Source of the DNA: Xylaria sp. FL1777
Taxonomy: Eukaryota > Ascomycota > Sordariomycetes > Xylariales > Xylariaceae
Direction of reading: 5' to 3'
Assembly: GCA_022578965.1 (NCBI GenBank)
Contig: MU400507.1
Location: 124,001-188,000 of the forward strand
DNA length: 64,000 nucleotides
In this document: one piece after another, positions 32,550 to 43,703 of the stretch
Layout: the number at the start of each line of letters is the position of its first letter
Position numbering within the stretch: the stretch's first letter is position 1
Notes under the pieces: model-generated
What the model was told of the DNA's origin: nothing
The model's database searches: none
The model's input: only the letters and a program-made list of their open reading frames with translations
Position numbers and translations under genes: made by a program

Positions 32550-34057
32550 TAGCAATATTTCAACCAGGTGTGCAGACGGCAAGCGTTTTCGAACGTCATT
32601 TCAAATCGAGTAGTTCGAATCGCTGCGTCGCCGGGTTCTGTCACTCGTTGCAAATCAATCCCCGTGTAAGCCGATCCAAGAGTCCCAACCAGCCTGAGAT
32701 TCTGAGTATCAGAGTCCATATAGGGACTCCTAGCGGAGCATTTCTGCCCAGTGTAATAACTCGACGCCTTTATATAGCTCCCAAGTTGAAAAGGATATTG
32801 GCACCATCAGAATGGTATAAACCTTGATCCCACATGAGCTCGAAGAGCTTGACTACTGGGAGCAAGACCCTGGGCTCCCCCGCAATAGTGAAAACCATGA
32901 TTTCGCAGGTGATCTCGGCGATGGCCCAGAGACCCATAGCAGAGTATTCGTAGCTGTCGTCTTGCGATTTCAAGTATTGGATCGTATAAGCAAGTCGGCC
33001 GGCGGCCGAGGCGCAAGCCCTACAACATTCTCTTAGTTAGTTCGAAATACAAATGGAGAGGGAAATCTTGTGTCTGCATTGTCTTACATTACACCAATTA
33101 TAACTATAGATGAGATACCAAGTCGCTTCTAAAGAGATATCTGCATCCTCCAGATAGCTCTTTGAGGCAGCGCCGTAATGATTAGATCCAGCAGCAAGTT
33201 GACCACGGAAGTAATCACATTATAAACCTTCTCTTGGATACACACTCCTGGTATCGTCTTATCCCAGATGTGTCTCTGTGGCTTGCACTGGACGTTCATA
33301 ATGATCAGTGACTGCATCCACCACATTAAGTTGAATGCTATCGTCGCGTAGCAGATCCAGGCCGGAGTTCGGTGGACGGACCAAGGGAAGATTCGAAACC
33401 ATTCTAATAGTATCGCGGTCTTCAGTAAGCAGGCTGTGACGATGTAGAGGTTCGTGCCGATAAACGTGTACTACGTTGTCGTCAATTAAATAGTTTACAG
33501 GAAACAATTAGACGACGATATCCAATAACTCACGAAGAGGAATGGATCTAGATTCTTGTATTGAATATCCCATTGATGAACGAAAATGCCGTGGAAGATC
33601 GCTCTCGTCAACGCTAAGACCCAGATAGTCAGGTACGCTTCAAAGAAAAACTAGGCCATCATTCAAAGTAAGTCATAATTCGAGTAGTATTGCGACGACT
33701 TCGAGGCCAAAAGATCCAAGAAACAACCTACATATGCGAGCGTGAACATGTCTTGAACAGAAGGTTCATGTTAGTGGATGCTAATTGACGTATTAGTCTA
33801 AAGCATTAGGAAAACTCACAGTCGCTCATATTGATTATCGACCTTATATGCCACTTCCCATACGCATAGAGCAGAAAGAAGAGGCTAGACAGAATTAGAC
33901 TCATGACAACTACCGGCACTACCAGTGTGTCCATGTCAGCTGGGTGTTTGAATTTCGGCTTAACACCCGGTGGCGGTGCAAGAGACGGCCCATTCAAGAT
34001 CTGCTGCTGTGTCGCTGGAGGCAGCGAAGCGAAGCCGAGGTTAGGCATTGCCGACAT
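32550..34057 (-). pseudogene. fungal rhodopsin-like integral membrane protein, apparently disabled
   Basis: Seven-helix family of filamentous fungi (fung_rhodopsin-type), often near pathogenicity or metabolite genes; function unknown. Intact exons: 34057-33820, 33751-33732, 33650-33534, 33470-33088, then 33019 onwards. Helix 1 is VVPVVVMSLILSSLFFLLYA. Other conserved stretches are FFFEAYLTIWVLALTRAIFH, YTFIGTNLYIVTACLLKTAI and CYATIAFNLMWWMQSL. A TAG codon at 33131-33129 interrupts the otherwise continuous helix 5-6 region (MQISL/KRLGISSIVIIG). In the last exon the frame with ASAAGRLAYTIQYL closes at 32770, while a family-like tail (DAAIRTTRFEMTFEN) continues in another frame to 32550. So at least one nonsense change and probably one frameshift are present. 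Roughly 400 codons overall. An unusual splice form is the alternative. Confidence 0.7.
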
Positions 34058-36024
34058 AATCAAATATCAGAATGGTAATAGACTCGTTGTGGGTGATTCA
34101 TGCGGGAATATATATGACTGTTGCTCTATTGAAATAATAGACGAGAAGCAATCGGATAACAACAATACGAGCTATGTTTTGAACTTGGTCGGTCGGCGTG
34201 CTTGAGCTGGAGGGCTGATATCTAGCACAATCGTCAATACACGTCACCTATTCGAACATTTAAGAGAGGACGACTAAGGTGACGGATCTTGCCATCTATC
34301 TCCTAACTCAATACCTCTAGAACCGACCTGAGAGGTAGCGACTGGCATTGCTATGTGTATGCTATACTTTTCATTTGACGGCCGGATGGAAGCGGCGTGC
34401 TAGCATGAATCTCCTTTAACCAGGTACTTATTAACATAGTAGTAGGTATTATCATCTCGTTGAACATGCTTGCTTACCTCTATTGAGAATCGCCATTGCT
34501 TGCGCCTAGTTACTTCCCTTCCATTCATTACCTTTGCTCGATGTAGTATCCGGAATTGAGAGGCTTTAATCATCCACTCAATCATAATCCATCGAAGCAT
34601 ATCCTGTACATCCCTCCCTAATCGGGCGACCAAGATGAATCTAATAGCTTTGCTTTCGTCGCAGGCAAAGGTAGGTTTGCGTTTCAATCCATCTCTCATG
34701 CTTCTCCTTTCTAAGGTCCCGATTCAGACACTGACGTAGACAGGCAGCGACATTCGCAAGGCCGCTCGCCTCGTGTTCGCAACAGAGGGTGTACGATGAC
34801 TACTGGTAGTAGTCAAATCTCTGGCTTAAGTTCGAGTGTTATATTATTGTTTTGAACGAGATTTGTCGGCGGTTTTACTAATCAGAAATACGTTTTCTGC
34901 TGCTGATGCCTATCACTTCTGGCTTGAAATAAGGACTCCATGGCGTGTTGGGCTATCGTATCTCAAGCTTCTAATATGATCCCACTAACGGAATTACTGA
35001 GATGAGGGAGAGCCGCATTATTAACGAGTGGTCTCTGTGCGTGCTTGTGTAACCAGCTTGCAGTTGGCTATCTTAGCCTATCTATAATCTACCTAGCTTT
35101 TCGGCACTCGGCCTGGAACATTACGCCAATCTTTCTTTCTCGCTCAATTTTCTCTATTCAATCGTGATTTGTGGAAGGGAATTGCGCTCAAATTGACTTC
35201 TGCCTGAAAGAAATTTGTATTCCTTCAATGATGACGTTACTGGCGAGGCTGGCACCAAATGACTTCAAGGTTGCTTGCCCCTTTTAAACACCTAGGTACC
35301 TACTTACAAGACCTACCTAGGTACCGCGACCAGAGCACAGCAGGCACTCCATACATCCATGTCATTGCCGTATCTAGGCCGTATCTAGGTCTTCCTTAGC
35401 TTTCACGATAGGTGGGCAATCCTTTATCCACTTAGATAGTGCTGACGTTGAAAGGTACGACGGAACGTTAGTTAGCGGTATAAAATGATGGGTGCCGCTT
35501 CTATTAGCATTACGTGTACGCAGTATTATATCAAAAGGATCAAGACTACCTAGGTACCGGTATATCTCAGTGGCAATAAGGCTATACGCAGTATGCTATA
35601 GCCAGCAAATATCGTGGCGGTGCTATTCCCATGGAATGGGGATTTCGGTACTTATATCAATTGCCGATATGAATATTCATGTGTCCAAACCACCTAGTGA
35701 GCTTTGTCTAAGCCATCAGATATTGACATGTGTTTATATATAACTATAGGTAGTTATATATATATACACCTATATTAGCTATGAATCCAAGTCAAAGCAT
35801 CTCTGGGTCCAAAGTCCGTTGTTGGCTACCTCAGCCGACATCAAGGTACTACTGGTGTACATTATGCACCAACCCCAGATGCACTAGAAAGACCTTGCAT
35901 TAGTTAGCATTAGCAGCCCCCAATCCATCTTTGCTCTCCTGCTGCGCCCCGCGGGTTCGATCTATTTTTCAGACTCAGCTCGCAATATTGTCTCCGAATG
36001 AATGAGACATGTTATGTACTTTAG

Positions 36025-36240
36025 TATTCTTTATCGTGTCCGATCATACGCCACGAGTATTGCCTGACCCTCTTATTAGAGATGTACGAAAACCTGTACC
36101 CGACTGGGTGCTATGCTCCCAAAAAAGGGTTAGAACCTACCTTAACATACATCACCGAGCTCAGACTGCTGGTGACGGACGTCGTCACCGACGAGGTGTA
36201 TTCTCGGTATATAATGGAGGCAGAAAGACTTGCGTTATAA
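36025..36240 (+). other. isolated exon-like segment
   Basis: After a ...TACTTTAG acceptor-like sequence the frame from 36025 stays open for 71 codons to a TAA at 36238-36240. It reads with good coding texture, for example LTYITELRLLVTDVVTDEV and IMEAERLAL at the end. I could not find a matching upstream exon or start codon. It may be the last exon of an undetected or decayed gene, or chance. Confidence 0.25.
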
Positions 36241-37850
36241 ACCCGTGATGTACTTAGTACGCTTAGAAAGTAGTTACTACTTAAGAGTAGTCAAAAACCG
36301 AATTCATGGCCAAATTTCGAAGTTGAGGCATTCAAACATGGCCTCACCATGGTGGTTAACTCTGAGCTACAGTATTATTCCAGCATCGCGAGATGCAGTT
36401 GTAAGACTTCAGCTGAATAAGTAAGGTGTAAGACATGCATTTTTCCCTATCGAGATGCGATCTAGGACCGGCTCCTACATATACAGATATCGGCGATTTA
36501 CCTGGAAGTAGGGTGCATGGGAGCCAAAGGAGGTACAGAACCACCTCCAACTTCTTGGGACTTCGGACAACGACGAGAAGGATTAATCTCGCTTGTCTGC
36601 TGCTGAACTAGGTGCGCCGATCGGGAGGCTACCCAAAACACGTATCGAAGAACATATGAGCAGAAGGCGGCTTAGATACAGCCGGAGAGCGATTGTAGTG
36701 GTATCGTTTCCCGACAAGTGCCCCGAAGGCGAAACAAGACAGAGAAGACAGAGAAGAGCAAGGGGTGGCTGTGTATTCTCTGCAGTAGTGCATACTGTAC
36801 TGTGCCACCTTGATTGGACCTACACTAGGAGCTCTAAAAAAAGTAATCTTGGATTGGTATGGTAGATCTGGTTGGTGCTTTGATATTCGCCAAGAAAAGC
36901 TGCTGCTAAATCTTGGACGAATGCCCGCGCGGGAGAGAACTCAATCTCGTGGTCGGTCCCTGCTAAGACCAGACTAAGGCCTATCTGGGTAAGCCACAAC
37001 TACCTAACTAACACCTAACAAAGCCGTTGTAGTGGGGCATCTCAGGTAGTGTAAGGAGGAGATAGGCAGGTCTCTGCATCTGCCGTTAACACATTTCTGT
37101 ACACATATACTACCTAACCTTCAATACCTACACAAGATACTACCTACACACGACATGCCACCCTGGCGATGCAGCCATGGCGAAAATGGACAAGTTGAGA
37201 TGATCCCTTCTCTGCATGGGAGAACCACTAGCCAAGCCATAAAATGCAGATCTGACCAACGTTCTGTTTCGTCATTGCTAGTATTCTTGTCGTGGCAATG
37301 CTAACCGCCACAACTACTGTACATACATACATACCCGCCCGGTCGGGCACCAACTCTTGGTTCTGCTCAGGTACATACTTAGTAGTCTAGCAGTGCACTG
37401 CACTACCGAGACCGAGGACGAGAGACGGGGACGAGGGTACATGCTAAGCGCGAACACTAAGATACTGGATACTGCCCACCGCAGTACAAGGTACGCATAC
37501 ATACTGCGTAGAATACATAGAACACCTGCAGTTATTGATGACAGGACCCTGGTGGCTGCAGCCGCCTTTCTCACCGCGTGAAATGTAAAGTGCCACGGCC
37601 CACTACCAGTGCTGCATAAGTACATGCGAAGGGGAAGGGCAAAGGGCAATCCGAGGTTACTATCTACAGTAGACCCTGATGAACCTACCTGGGTATTGAT
37701 TGACATAAGGAAGTAGGCACACACACAGGCCAGGCACAGGTACAGGCACAACTGCTGCTCTAGTGTGCCCAGCTATGTATGCAAGTAGTAGTACGTGAAG
37801 TCTAAAAGATCTCCCCTCCGAAAAAGACATACACGCTTTCATCCGTTCTT

Positions 37851-37877
37851 CATTCATTCACTCATTCATTCATCCAT
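37851..37877. repeat. CATT tetranucleotide microsatellite
   Basis: Imperfect run of CATT/CACT units within the upstream region of the surface-protein gene. Confidence 0.75.
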
Positions 37878-38119
37878 CTCAGCCCTGTTACCATACATAC
37901 CGTACACCATACATACACATAATACATACCCTGGTACATACAAACCACTAAGCTGCTCCATACTGATGTGACCCTCAAACTTCGCCTCTTACTACGTATT
38001 TTCTTTCTAAGCACCTGTTTCATGTCTCTTTCCTCCTGCTCCTTTGCTTGCTCTCCTGTCCTGCTCGAATTTCGCTTGATCTGGTTCCCGCCAAGTTGCA
38101 AACTTGCTTACTCCCTCTG

Positions 38120-39788
38120 ATGAAGAGGGCACACACTAATGGAAATCGAGCCATGGCTCATACGTTATCCCACAACATCTTCCTTCGTCTCCCACCCGCC
38201 ACCGCAGTCCTCCTCCTCAGCGCTGTGTTCTATCTCACCGACGGCCATTCGCTCCCGCGCCAGACCAAAGTCGTCGAGTTCCATGAGCTAGATGTGATAC
38301 CATTTCCTCCAGTACCCACGGACAGGCCATTATCTCCTTTCGCTCTTCAACTGCGACAAGAAAACACAATATGTGGTTATATTGGCGGCAACCCTGATCT
38401 CCCCGCAACATGCTCGCAAGGATCGCATTGCGTACTGGATGCCGCCAACTCGGTGGTGGGCTGTTGCCCGAATGGCGGCGCATGCACAACAGGGGTTTTC
38501 ACAGGTTGCGTCGACAGGAATAGCAGTCCACAGACCGAGATCAATCCCTATGTATACACATGTCAGGGGGCCGACGTGTGCTTCATGAACAACTTTGCAG
38601 GTGGATATTTCCAGTACGGCTGTGGAACTGCATCGGCAATAGGCACCACTGTTGAGACATCTGCCAACGGTGCGACAGCAGCCCTGAGCATCGAGACAAT
38701 GGATGTAAGCTTGACAGAGTCTCCAAGCAAGCTTGCGACACCAACCACGATAGGGAATCCTGTGTCAACTGGAACAATGAGTTTGAGTCAAACCAGCTCT
38801 CAGTTGACTACAGCGCCGTTTTCAGACACAACCACCATCAGCAGTGCTACTGCCATTACCTCTACCTCTTCTCATAGCGGGTCTTCCAATACACACTCAG
38901 GAACGTCGACATCGTCGACATTGACCTCATCAACTGACCCTCCGAGCTCGACAACCATCGCATCAACGCCAACCCCATCTGCAAAGCAAAATCGGACCAG
39001 TGTAATCATCGGGGGAGTTGTTGGGGGTGTCGCAGCCGCTATTGTACTGGTAGCCGTTGTGTTCTTTTGCTTGCGCCGACGGAGTCGCAACCGTCGCACA
39101 GGGCCGGGACCGGCGCCGACAGCAACACTGGCAACGCAGTACACTAGGTAAGCCTACCGTAGGCCCTTTGTTATTCCTGGTATTCTTGAGTTGACAACGA
39201 TTTAGTCCAATGCAGTCTCATGGGGCGGCTTTCGCACCACTACCCTCGTGGCACGACGATGAAAGGTCTCCTTCGCCAACTTTCCATGATCGCATGCATC
39301 CGTACCCGCCTGAACCCTACGGTCCACTCGAGGGAACGCGCTTGGCCTCGTCATCAAACTATCGCACCCATTCAAACCCTCATCCGCCGGATCCTTACGG
39401 ACCACTTGAATCTACGCTTTTGGTCCCGACACCCGCGAATCTGGGTGCGACCGCCCACAGTTACTCGCAGCCGTTGCGGTATAATCCTGGGTACATACCA
39501 ACGGCCATACCACAACCCAAAGGTAGCCTGACGCCAGTGGTGGAGGAGGACCAGTCACTAGAGCGGGAAGAGTCACAGGGGCGCGAGATTGACGACTTCT
39601 CGCGAGCGTACTCAAACGCGGGGATAGGACAGTTGCCAGACGAGGACATGGAGGAAGATCGTACACCCCTGCGGGGCAACTCTCAAGACACACAACAAGA
39701 TGAAGATTCGATATTCCGCCGAAGTGCCGTGGATCGTCCACTCTGGCAGCAGAATCGGCAGCAAAGCCGGAATTTAATGTGGCTATGA
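38120..39788 (+). CDS. single-pass cell-surface protein with Cys-rich ectodomain
   Basis: Exons 38120-39147 and 39206-39788, intron 58 bases (536 aa). A second ATG at 38153 would give a cleaner signal peptide (FLRLPPATAVLLLSAVFYL) and may be the true start. The ectodomain has about 14 Cys (CGYIGG, CVLDAANSVVGCCPNGGAC, CFMNNFAGGYFQYGC), followed by a Ser/Thr-rich stalk expected to be O-mannosylated. One transmembrane helix (SVIIGGVVGGVAAAIVLVAVVFFCL) is followed by a basic RRRSRNRR stop-transfer. The tail repeats PPEPYGPLE and PPDPYGPLE and is acidic near the end. The plan resembles fungal Wsc/Mid2-type wall sensors, but the Cys pattern is not a WSC domain; I do not assign a function. Confidence 0.82.
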
Positions 39789-40399
39789 TGAATTTCCTGT
39801 CATTTGAAGGATATGCGTATTGTTTACCTCACTTGGGGTTTGGATATGTACGTTTGTAAAACAGCGGCAGATATGGCGTTCAGGGTACTTTTTGGATACC
39901 TTACCGACTGGTAAGCGGGTTGGCTTTTCAATGGACGTAACAAGCGAAAGAGAAAGTCGCTTGCGCTCACGTCTTCATTTGCTAGAGGAGTTCACGGGAT
40001 CGAGTTGGGAAAACATGATATACTTCCAGGAATTTTGGTTAATGAGGCGGGAAATGAGGCTTGCATGGCTTGCGTTTATAAGATACGGACGGTATTCATT
40101 GGGGAGTCATTTTGTTCTATTATATATATACCTATATTTCTGGGATATACCGTCAATACGCCGAGGTACATGAAGGATACGGCATCCATATCGGGGACAT
40201 TCTAATGCCTAACCACTGTTTTGGATGTGGTATTGGCGAAGTCATGGATTGGGCTATCGAGCGAGCGAGCATAAACGTTTAAAAAATAGACAAGGAAAAT
40301 CGTTCGAGAAATTAAGAAGGCTTTTAAATTCTTCGAGTAGCTACCGCTTTAAAGAACATAAAAGGGGGTATGTATAAATGTTTTGTTATGTTTGCGACG
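39789..40399. other. intergenic stretch
   Basis: 3' flank of the surface-protein gene with short shadow frames only, running into retroelement debris. Confidence 0.5.
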
Positions 40400-41415
40400 A
40401 CATTGGGTTGGCTGTCTTTTCTAGACTGCTCCTTAGTTCGACTTCTTGGTCTTAGGGTTGACGGAGATGGCGTCTACATCACCAAAGACAGGGTCGTTGC
40501 GATGAGGAAGATTAGGTTTCCGAGAACACTGGGCGGACTGGAAACATATATTGGAATGGTTCGCCTAGTAGTCTCTTTCCTTTCGTGTCAACACTTTGCT
40601 CAGAAACATAACCGGTTGTATTTGATCTATCGGCCTCCATCCCCTTCGTCAGCCATGTCCTGTCGACCATGATATTCGAAGCTCCTGTGTCAACGCATAC
40701 CGTGCTTGTTTGCGCATCTCCGGCTAGGCGTAAATTCATTTTAGTGTAAGTGTAACCAGCTCCCAAGTTATCATGATTGACTGGCTTAGGCTTAGAAGGT
40801 ATCCTTCGTACGTCCTTTGGTATGCTTGCACATTCTTCCTGACCCATAATGTGCCATTCCTCGTTGGAGTCATGTTCCGGCCCATCGACGACATGCCATG
40901 CGGCCGGACGTTGTCTATATACGACCTTCTAGACTCTCCCCAGCGGCAGCCCGCACTCAGCGTATGAATGCGAAAAGAAAGCGACCATCCGGACTACGCC
41001 CAGCTCCGGACTTCGAGGACGACTTCAATCCATCCCAATTGCCTTCTTCGGCATGACACCGCCTGAGAAAGGAAGCAGACCAGAGAGGTTTGCGAACCCT
41101 GATGAAGCATAAGGACGTGTCGCAAGTGCGGCAAAGTCTTCGAATCCCGTAACAAATGCATGTCTCACGTCTACGATAACAACTGCACACCCATAATCGC
41201 CATCGACGAGGATACTAGCAACACAGGATATTGTCAAAATGAACCCACGACTAGCAACGGTATCGGTGTACCTGAACCAATACCGACTCGATGTCCGTCA
41301 TATCCCAGGACCGGTGAACCTGGTACTAGACGCGCTCTCCCGACTACCAACCAAGTTTGACAAAGAAGATACCGCGGAAGCAAGTCACCGTAGCCTACCG
41401 CAGGGTGGTAGTTGA
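40400..41415. mobile_element. scrambled Ty3/gypsy retrotransposon remnant
   Basis: Four pieces of gypsy-class pol are recognisable in wrong order and orientation. Plus strand, about 40430-40575: reverse transcriptase segment with GLRVDGDGVYITKDRV and TLGGLETYIGMVRL. Minus strand, about 40560-40760: aspartic protease segment with LRLAGDAQTSTVCVDTGASN, the DTGA being the catalytic motif. Plus, 41118-41173: a zinc-knuckle/C2H2-like CRKCGKVFESRNK. Plus, 41239-41415: RNase-H end with VRHIPGPVNLVLDALSRLPT. No LTR pair, no integrase and no complete frame are seen. It is a decayed, rearranged relic and cannot move on its own. Confidence 0.75.
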
Positions 41416-42335
41416 TATAGATGACTGGCACTAGAAATTCCTTCTCACCCGGCTATGATACGGAGAGAGAACCCGTTTATATATTAAGCAACAAGGCGAA
41501 CAAACCTAACAGAGGGATTAGAATCCTAGAATGGGAAGGGAGAAGAATAGCTTCAATTAGGAATAAATGTAGACAGATAGGTTCCTCATTTGGTTCATCC
41601 ATCTCTACGAAACTACCTTGTATCTAGAGCCTACTGAGACTTCGTCAATCACTTTATCTTGTACCAAACACACGAGAGAGACAGCAAGGTAAACAGTATA
41701 CATTGCGGAGGTAAACGAGTAGAATTATGGATACACAAAGACTAATTGCAACAGCCGCGACAGAAACTATATAAGACAAATGTCTATGATAGAGTCAAGA
41801 CTGGTAACGACAGCTAGTCTGGTTCTCCAGCGGGTATCTCGCTTGATAGTAGTACAAGTTAGGGGGATTTTTACGAAGGAGGAAAACCCGTCGTCCCCTT
41901 TGTTTATCTATCCCCAACGGAAGATTAAAAAAAAACACCACAAAAACAGTTTTCCGAGTCTCGCCATCATCGCTCTTCATTAAACCATCCCCACACGTAC
42001 GTACGTACAGTCCTACCACCCTTGCCTCATATACACCTCTCCGGTCCCACCATAGATCCCCCCGCTTTTGCTGGCCGAAAAATAAAGAAAAGGGAAGAAG
42101 AACAAAGAGGTTTCCTTTAATAGAGCCGCAAGAATAAAACGTGATAATACGCAAAAGCGACGCTGTGATCCCTTAATCGCATGCGTTGCGAAGAGAGGCG
42201 GAAGATAGCTGGTTCTATGAGTAAAGCAACGGAAAGAATAGTAGTAGTTAACCGCACGTAAATGAATAACCGCCGACATTGAACAAGACATCATCCTTTA
42301 CAGCTGTCGCCTTCATTTGAAATGTTTGAAATTGT
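41416..42335. other. gene-free stretch
   Basis: Flank between the retroelement relic and the 3' end of the CENP-B-like gene. AT-rich; no exon recognised. Confidence 0.5.
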
Positions 42336-43703
42336 TCAAACAACCACGTGGGTACTCATGTGTTCCACTGCCTCCTTGATGCTACGGAGCATGCGCTGAT
42401 TAACGCAGAATGGGCAGCGAAGAGGTCGATCGGTGCTTGACATGGCTTGTCCACTTGATATAGGAGTAAGTGTCAAGGAGTGCTCCTCGGGGCCAACCGG
42501 AGTAAATCTAGCATTATTTCGGGCGGGACCCGGCACGGGTGTAGTTAGGCCTGGAGCAATAGGCGGGAGACCATGCTCTTGACGATCTCTCTGCTCACGA
42601 ACTGCTGCAGCCTCTGCCTCTGCGTCGGCTTCTTCCTGTTGCATCTGGCGCAATGCGTTCTGTAAGACGACTTCGGGGTCCTCGGCCTCTGCATACGCGT
42701 CGGATTCGGTTGGAGGTGGAGGTGCGCCAGAGAGGCCAGGATGAGGAGGTGGATTCTCAACTCGACGAATAGCCTCATCACGGACACGAGCGCAGGTGGT
42801 CAGACTCGCCTCAACACCGACAACACGGAGCACGGCATCGCGAATGGCCGCAGGGCTTGTCTCAGCGCTAATAGTCATGAAGCGCGGTACAGCATCGACC
42901 AGATAAGGTATGTCGTCAGCGGGATTCGGTGCACTGCCATGACGGCGTTGGCGTCTGATCAGTAGCCCATATCGCTTTTTAAAGCGATGAATCCAACCGG
43001 GTGAGAACTCGGGCGCAGACTCGTCCTTGTAGCGCGGAAGCTGCTGAAAGATAGCCTTTGCCTTCTCGGCCAACTCTTCGTTGGAAGGGTTGCGACCGGA
43101 TGCAACTACCTGGCCATGCCAAAGAAGAACGAGCTTCTCGACGTCGGGCCAGTTCCCGAAGCGCAGACGCGAGCCGCTGAACTGGCTGTCGTTGTCGAGA
43201 CGCGCATACTTGGGAGAGAGGGAATGCGAGATGGTGGACTGGCTGACGTGTTGGCCGTACTGGCTGAAGAACCACTCGATGCAAGCCTTGTGCGAGGGAC
43301 GTGTGGTCTGCGAGTGGGCCCAGCGACGGAGGGCGCGTCGCTGGTCGAGGGTCAACGAGTGGCGCTCCTTTGGCGTGTGTGCAGCGGGCGGGGTGTTCTC
43401 CTCGTTGGGGATGCCGACGCCGACGTTGGTGAGCTCGGGGTTGATGTTGTCGGGATTGAGGTTGGGGTTGGGGGTGAGGTCGGGGTTGATGTTGGAATTG
43501 CTGGTGTTGCTGTCGACGTCCACGTCGCCGCCCACGTCGATGTCGACGTCGCTCTTGAATTCGACGGCGATGTTGTTGTTGGTGCCGTCGTGCGAAGAAG
43601 GGTGGTGGTGCACCTGCTGCACCTGCTGCTGCTGCTGCGGCGGTTGCGCGACGCCGATGGAAGCAGCAGCGGCGGCGGCGGCGGCAGCGGAGACGTCGGT
43701 CAT
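42336..43703 (-). CDS. CENP-B-like double helix-turn-helix DNA-binding protein
   Basis: Uninterrupted frame of 455 aa from the ATG at 43703; the frame upstream lacks another ATG. N-terminus: poly-Ala, poly-Gln and Asn/Pro-rich low-complexity. Two helix-turn-helix units follow. The first is psq/CENP-B N-type (RHSLTLDQRRALRRWAH, ACIEWFFSQYGQHVSQSTIS). The second is the CENP-B/Tc5 type (FGNWPDVEKLVLLWHGQV, NEELAEKAKAIFQQLP, FSPGWIHRFKKRYGLLIRRQ). This is the DNA-binding half of pogo-type transposases and of fission-yeast Abp1/Cbh1. The DDE nuclease half is absent. In its place are Glu/Ala-rich sequence and a C-terminal CPFC-x15-HMSTH segment resembling a Cys2-His2 finger. I infer a domesticated DNA-binding protein, perhaps binding repeats or centromere-like DNA; this is not shown by the sequence. 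Confidence 0.82.
   Translation of the reverse strand: MTDVSAAAAAAAAASIGVAQPPQQQQQVQQVHHHPSSHDGTNNNIAVEFKSDVDIDVGGDVDVDSNTSNSNINPDLTPNPNLNPDNINPELTNVGVGIPNEENTPPAAHTPKERHSLTLDQRRALRRWAHSQTTRPSHKACIEWFFSQYGQHVSQSTISHSLSPKYARLDNDSQFSGSRLRFGNWPDVEKLVLLWHGQVVASGRNPSNEELAEKAKAIFQQLPRYKDESAPEFSPGWIHRFKKRYGLLIRRQRRHGSAPNPADDIPYLVDAVPRFMTISAETSPAAIRDAVLRVVGVEASLTTCARVRDEAIRRVENPPPHPGLSGAPPPPTESDAYAEAEDPEVVLQNALRQMQQEEADAEAEAAAVREQRDRQEHGLPPIAPGLTTPVPGPARNNARFTPVGPEEHSLTLTPISSGQAMSSTDRPLRCPFCVNQRMLRSIKEAVEHMSTHVVV

Larger units (their letters stand above)
34058..38119. other. 4-kb gene-poor stretch
   Basis: No complete gene is supported. It contains CCTAGGTACCTACTTAC-type repeats (35290-35330), CATA/TACA and CATTC microsatellites (37320-37335, 37851-37877), and a short isolated segment with coding texture at 36025-36240, listed separately. 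The minus frame 37314-37751 is low-complexity. The promoter of the surface protein at 38120 lies at its right end. Confidence 0.5.

Noticed and set aside
35940..35970. GGGTTCGATC resembling a Pol III B box
   Set aside because: No T stem pairing, A box or acceptor stem around it.
37314..37751. 145-codon minus-strand frame
   Set aside because: Built from ACATACAT-type microsatellite and low-complexity DNA.
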